Shown one piece after another: positions 13,669 to 16,882 of a stretch of DNA of 16,882 nt. Under the pieces are notes generated by a model. That model was not told the DNA's origin and did no database searches. It worked only from the letters and a program-made list of their open reading frames with translations. The translations under genes were made by a program, and so were the position numbers. The DNA is taken from assembly GCA_031282465.1 (NCBI GenBank), contig JAITDR010000063.1, positions 1-16,882 on the forward strand, read 5' to 3'. The DNA is from Desulfovibrio sp. Lineage in GTDB: Bacteria > Desulfobacterota > Desulfovibrionia > Desulfovibrionales > Desulfovibrionaceae. The number at the start of each line of letters is the position of its first letter. Position 1 is the first letter of the stretch.

Positions 13669-14538
13669 TCAGCGCTGCCGCCTCTGCCGCTCCGCGTCTT
13701 CCGGGCACTTGTCGGCAAAGCGGGATATGGTCCAGGCCAGGCCGAGCAGGTACAGGCCGGCAAGCACGCAGAGCAGCGCCCCCGTCAGGTGCTGCGCCCC
13801 CATGGACATACGCATGAGCAGGGTACTCACGGCATAGCCGGAATTCCTGAAGGTGGCCTGGAACGAGGGCATGTAATACTGGCCCGCCAACACCAGAAGG
13901 ATGTCCGTAAAAATGAGTACCGTGTAGAAAATGTGAAAAAAGACCGTTTTTTCCCCGGTGACGGCCATACGTCCCAGGTCGTAAGCTCCTCCGAGGACAA
14001 AGGTCAGCAGGAGAAAAAGGGAAATGTATTTCTTGGCGCAGACGTAGCCCCTGATGTTGCTGTGCCCGTAAGGCGTGTGCAGCCGGCGGAAAATGCCGCG
14101 GAAGGCGAAAAGCAGCAGGCCCGAAACGGCCGTCACGCCTATCTGCACAAGCAGAAGCGGGTCCTGGTCCAAAGACGCGCCGGCGTTGAGCAGACTGATG
14201 TCCGTAAACGATTCGCGCAGGAGCAGCAGGGCCATGATTTCAAGTTGCTTGCCCATGGCCTTGGATACGGAATCCGCGACTGTGAAGATCAACTCCAGAA
14301 CTTCTACGACCAGAATCAGGCTGAAGGCCATGCGTATGGCGTCGAAGGGACTGCGCGGCACCGCGCGGGCATACGGTTCCGGCAGCAGGCCCCAGGCATT
14401 CAGCACAATGGCGCACGCGGAGCCTATAAATACGACTACCAGAACGCCGTATATACGCCGCAGCGTTGCCGGGCATTCCCAATGCTCACGGAGGGTGTCG
14501 TAGCACCATACCGGCAGACATGACGGATGTTCTGACAA
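13669..14538 (-). CDS. Unrecognised six-helix membrane protein
   Basis: I do not recognise this 289-residue protein. Hydrophobic helices are seen at about 29-50, 68-89, 127-150, 169-188, 198-220 and 250-271, with a further weakly hydrophobic stretch at 99-107 (LEIMALLLL) followed by RESFTDIS. The loop between helices three and four carries RRLHTPYGHSNIRGYVCAKKY, and the tail is charged (KCPEDAERQRRQR), which suggests a cytoplasmic C-terminus by the positive-inside rule. The N-terminus has cysteines at 7, 12 and 22 and histidines at 4 and 19. The start is TTG at 14538, with AAGG upstream at about nine to ten bases; no other good start precedes the first helix. It converges on the kinase gene and follows the FMN reductase gene with a 130-base gap. 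Confidence 0.75.
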   Translation of the reverse strand: MSEHPSCLPVWCYDTLREHWECPATLRRIYGVLVVVFIGSACAIVLNAWGLLPEPYARAVPRSPFDAIRMAFSLILVVEVLELIFTVADSVSKAMGKQLEIMALLLLRESFTDISLLNAGASLDQDPLLLVQIGVTAVSGLLLFAFRGIFRRLHTPYGHSNIRGYVCAKKYISLFLLLTFVLGGAYDLGRMAVTGEKTVFFHIFYTVLIFTDILLVLAGQYYMPSFQATFRNSGYAVSTLLMRMSMGAQHLTGALLCVLAGLYLLGLAWTISRFADKCPEDAERQRRQR

Positions 14539-14607
14539 GGTTGAAATCTGCCTTGTTGCGGCTTCGCCGGCCGAAGGGCGCCCTTGGGCTTTGCCCGGAG
14601 GCAGCGG

Positions 14608-14631
14608 GCGGACCGCGGGGGCACGGTCCGC
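14608..14631 (-). terminator. Hairpin downstream of the FMN reductase gene
   Basis: An 8-bp perfect stem (14608-14615 pairing with 14624-14631) with an eight-base loop lies about 37 bases after the reductase stop on the minus strand. There is no T-tract, so it is at best a weak or Rho-assisted terminator, or an attenuating or mRNA-stabilising hairpin between the two minus-strand genes. Confidence 0.3.
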
Positions 14632-14668
14632 TCAAACGGAATCGACGACGGCCGAGCCGCTTGCAGGC

Positions 14669-15208
14669 TCAACCGATCCAGGCCTCGAAGCGTTTCAGAA
14701 AATTCCCCAGAATCTGCCTGCTCTTCTCGCCGGCAATCCCGCCCCCGGCGTCAAAATAGTCCGCTCCACCCTGAATGTAAAGCTCCGGTTGCCCCATGAG
14801 CCGCACGCCGAGCATGAGCAGGACGGGTTTCAACTGCGACTGGGCCACGGCGGTGCCGACGGCGCCGGGGCTCATCCCGCCCAGGGCGGCGGATTTGCCG
14901 GCCAGAACGCCTTTACCCGTAGGCCGCGAGCACCAGTCCACGGCATTTTTCATGACGGCGGGGATGCCGCGGTTGTATTCCGGAGTGAGGAAGAGCAGGG
15001 CGTCGGCCGCGCGCACGCTCTCGCGCAATCGCAACACCGGCGCCGGAACGTCGTCTTCCAGGTCCTGGTTGAACATGGGCACATCGCCCAAGGGCAGGAT
15101 GTCGAAACTTGCAAAGCCGGAGCCCAGTTCCGCCAGGGCCGAGGCCAGCTTGCGGTTCAGGGATTCACGCCTCAGACTGCCTACTATCACAGCGATTTTT
15201 TTGGACAT
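14669..15208 (-). CDS. NAD(P)H-dependent FMN reductase, ChrR/YieF-like
   Basis: A 179-residue flavodoxin-fold protein. The phosphate-binding loop of FMN is GSLRRESLNRKLA (10-22), and the flavin-contacting segment is LTPEYNRGIPAVMKNAVDWCSRP (about 74-96), both hallmarks of the NADPH-dependent FMN reductase family that includes E. coli YieF/ChrR. Members reduce quinones, azo dyes or chromate with NAD(P)H and protect against redox cycling. The substrate here is unknown. No transmembrane segment, so cytosolic. ATG 15208 has AGAGGA eight bases upstream on the minus strand. Confidence 0.92.
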   Translation of the reverse strand: MSKKIAVIVGSLRRESLNRKLASALAELGSGFASFDILPLGDVPMFNQDLEDDVPAPVLRLRESVRAADALLFLTPEYNRGIPAVMKNAVDWCSRPTGKGVLAGKSAALGGMSPGAVGTAVAQSQLKPVLLMLGVRLMGQPELYIQGGADYFDAGGGIAGEKSRQILGNFLKRFEAWIG

Positions 15209-15623
15209 GGTTGTATCCTCTCATGTGCGGCGACACGTTTGCGCCGCCGATGTATGCTCCGGACCGCATTCGGCCGCACGAGCGCGCAAACAACGCGCTC
15301 TTGCGCCTCCAAAAAATTTTTTCGGAAAAAATCGGCGGTATTCCCGGAAATTGTAGTATCGTCTAAATCGTATACCTTCGGCACGCCGATGGCAAAGCAA
15401 ACATTTTACCCGGCGCAACTCATAATTAATGTAGATTTGCCGAGGCCTTGGCTCCTTTTCTTGATTAAATTCCGGTTTTTGGTATGCTTGTTTCCCGGGG
15501 TTTGCCGGCGCGACGCGAACCTTCCTTGCCAAGCTGCGCCCGGTTGCCCCTGATCCGATTTATGGATTTCGGATAACTTCCTCTACCTATGGGACAAAAA
15601 ACCGGAGCAAAAAGGATACGCAC
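15209..15623. other. Divergent intergenic region between the FMN reductase and M16C genes
   Basis: These 415 bases separate divergent genes and hold no credible coding sequence. Their middle (about 15305-15485) is clearly richer in A and T than the rest of the window. A small hairpin (15227-15232 with 15242-15247) would lie in the reductase leader. A near-palindromic A6T6 block lies at 15309-15325. A 6-bp inverted repeat (ATCCGA 15553-15558, TCGGAT 15569-15574) sits in the peptidase leader and could be an operator. A candidate sigma-70 promoter for the peptidase gene is listed separately. I found no convincing promoter on the reductase side. Confidence 0.55.
15461..15488 (+). promoter_or_regulatory. 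Candidate sigma-70 promoter for the M16C peptidase gene
   Basis: TTGATT (15461-15466) and TATGCT (15483-15488) are separated by 16 bases in the AT-rich part of the intergenic region. They are the best -35/-10 pair seen there and would leave a leader of roughly 130 bases. Confidence 0.4.
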
Positions 15624-16882
15624 ATGCACGGATTTACGCTGTTGCGCGAAGAAGCCGTCACCGAACTTTCCTCCACGGCCCGTCTCTGGCGGCACGACGT
15701 CACACAGGCCCCTCTCCTGTCCTTTATCAACAAGGACGAAAACAAAGTTTTCGGCGTGACCTTCCGCACCCCGCCCTTTGATTCCTCCGGCGTTGCGCAT
15801 ATCCTTGAGCACTCCGTACTCTGCGGGTCACGGAACTATCCCGTCAAGGAGCCTTTTGTGGAGCTGCTCAAGGGTTCCCTGCACACCTTTCTCAATGCCT
15901 TCACCTACCCGGACAAGACCTGTTACCCGGTGGCGAGCGCCAATCTTCAGGACTTTTACAACCTGACGGACGTCTATCTGGACGCGGTATTTTTTCCCGC
16001 GATCAGCGAACAGACTTTCGAGCAGGAAGGCAGGCATCTGGAGCCGGCGGAAGACGGCCTGATTTTCAAGGGTGTGGTATACAACGAAATGAAAGGGGCC
16101 TTTTCCTCCCCGGACTCGGTGCTGGAGCGTTACACCCTGCACTCGCTGTTTCCGGACACGGCCTATGCCCTGGAATCCGGCGGTGACCCGGCGCACATCC
16201 CCGACCTGGATTATGCGCGCTTCCGCGGCTTCCACGAACGCCATTACCATCCGTCCAACGCCCGCTTCTTTTTTTGGGGCGACGACCCGGAAGAAGAGCG
16301 TCTGCGGCGCATCGCCGCCGTACTCGCGCCTTTCGCTTTCCTCGCCCCGGACTCCGCCGTGGATATGCAGACACCTTTCGACAGGCCGCGCAGCATTGTC
16401 GTGCCTTTTGCCGTATCGCCCTCCGGCGGAGAAGAGGCGGAAAAAGGCATGGTCACCCTGAACTGGCTGGGGCCGGAAACGGCGGACACGGAACTGTCCC
16501 TGGCCCTCTGCATGCTGGAGCACATCCTGCTCGGTCTGCCCGCCTCGCCTTTGCGCCGCGCCCTGATCGAATCCGGCCTGGGGGAAGACCTGGCCGGGGG
16601 CGGGTTGGAAGACGAGCTGCGCCAAACGGTTTTTTCCGTCGGCCTGAAGGGGGTGGAACGGTCCGCTGCCGGACGCGTGGAAGAGCTGATTCTTTCGACC
16701 CTGCGGGACCTTGCGGAACAGGGGTTGCCCGAGGCGGCGGTCGAGGCGGCCGTGAACAGCGTGGAGTTCGATCTGCGCGAAAACAATTCCGGGCGTTTTC
16801 CCGTTGGGCTTTCCGTCATGCTGCGCGCCCTCGTCACCTGGCTGCACGACGGCGATCCCCTGGCTCCCCTGCGTTTTGAAGG
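15624..16882 (+). CDS. M16C zinc metallopeptidase (PreP-like), 3' end outside the window
   Basis: An uninterrupted frame runs from ATG 15624 (AAGGAT seven bases upstream) off the window end, giving 419 complete residues of a family usually near 950-1000. The inverted zinc motif HxxEH is HILEH (59-63), with H59 and H63 as ligands and E62 as catalytic base; the distal ligand is E155 in VVYNEMKGAFSS. The segments LCGSRNYPVKEPFVELLKGSLHTFLNAFTYPDKTCYPV and ERHYHPSNARFFFWGD are typical of presequence-protease/insulinase-type M16C enzymes, which enclose and degrade oligopeptides in a two-half chamber. No signal peptide is seen, so a cytosolic peptide-clearing role is likely. What is visible covers the first catalytic domain and part of the second. 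Confidence 0.94.
   Translation, partial: MHGFTLLREEAVTELSSTARLWRHDVTQAPLLSFINKDENKVFGVTFRTPPFDSSGVAHILEHSVLCGSRNYPVKEPFVELLKGSLHTFLNAFTYPDKTCYPVASANLQDFYNLTDVYLDAVFFPAISEQTFEQEGRHLEPAEDGLIFKGVVYNEMKGAFSSPDSVLERYTLHSLFPDTAYALESGGDPAHIPDLDYARFRGFHERHYHPSNARFFFWGDDPEEERLRRIAAVLAPFAFLAPDSAVDMQTPFDRPRSIVVPFAVSPSGGEEAEKGMVTLNWLGPETADTELSLALCMLEHILLGLPASPLRRALIESGLGEDLAGGGLEDELRQTVFSVGLKGVERSAAGRVEELILSTLRDLAEQGLPEAAVEAAVNSVEFDLRENNSGRFPVGLSVMLRALVTWLHDGDPLAPLRFE

Noticed and set aside
14591..15553. Plus-strand open frame opposite the FMN reductase
   Set aside because: It is a shadow of the reductase, and its last part is non-coding intergenic DNA with no family features or ribosome site.

Overview
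This is a GC-rich bacterial window that reads like a core-genome segment of a deltaproteobacterium (Desulfobacterota), most likely a Desulfovibrio relative. That placement rests on resemblance of the proteins (the RF2 N-terminus, the PilZ-like fragment, the DUF4390/NtrY-like pair, the CorC-Lnt pair) and on GC-rich dispersed palindromes. It is an inference, because no marker RNA gene is present. I see no IS element, phage gene, CRISPR array, tRNA or rRNA.

Layout, plus strand: a 5'-truncated PilZ-like protein (3-503); a CorC/HlyC-family CBS protein started from a TTG codon (554-1447); apolipoprotein N-acyltransferase lnt with an unusual proline/arginine-rich insert (1462-3450); a palindromic repeat (3451-3504); prfB for release factor 2, read through a classical programmed +1 frameshift (3616-4732); a GGDEF diguanylate cyclase (4758-5579); an FlhG/MinD-type ATPase (5586-6407); a 253-base gap; an HU/IHF-family DNA-binding protein (6661-6936); an exported UshA-like protein whose N-terminus is built of Ala/Leu repeats (6948-8174); a second, inverted copy of the palindromic repeat (8207-8282); pyruvate kinase (8335-9741); an HD-GYP-type protein (9747-10748); and a DUF4390 protein translationally coupled to an NtrY-like membrane histidine kinase (10784-13656).

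Two minus-strand genes follow: an unrecognised six-helix membrane protein (13669-14538) and a ChrR-like NAD(P)H-dependent FMN reductase (14669-15208). A 415-base intergenic region with a plausible sigma-70 promoter then leads to a plus-strand M16C (PreP-like) zinc peptidase, which runs off the end of the window (15624-16882).

Themes. Cyclic-di-GMP parts recur: a PilZ-like candidate receptor, a GGDEF synthase with an intact inhibitory site, and an HD-GYP candidate hydrolase, together with an FlhG-type polar-assembly ATPase. CorC next to Lnt recalls the ybeX-lnt pairing of enterobacteria. The most distinctive non-gene structures are the inverted pair of REP-like elements bracketing 3505-8206, the repeat-built leader of the UshA-like protein, and the recoding site in prfB. 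I did not find a convincing wholly new multi-gene system. The best candidates for novelty are the UshA-like repeat leader and the unrecognised membrane protein.
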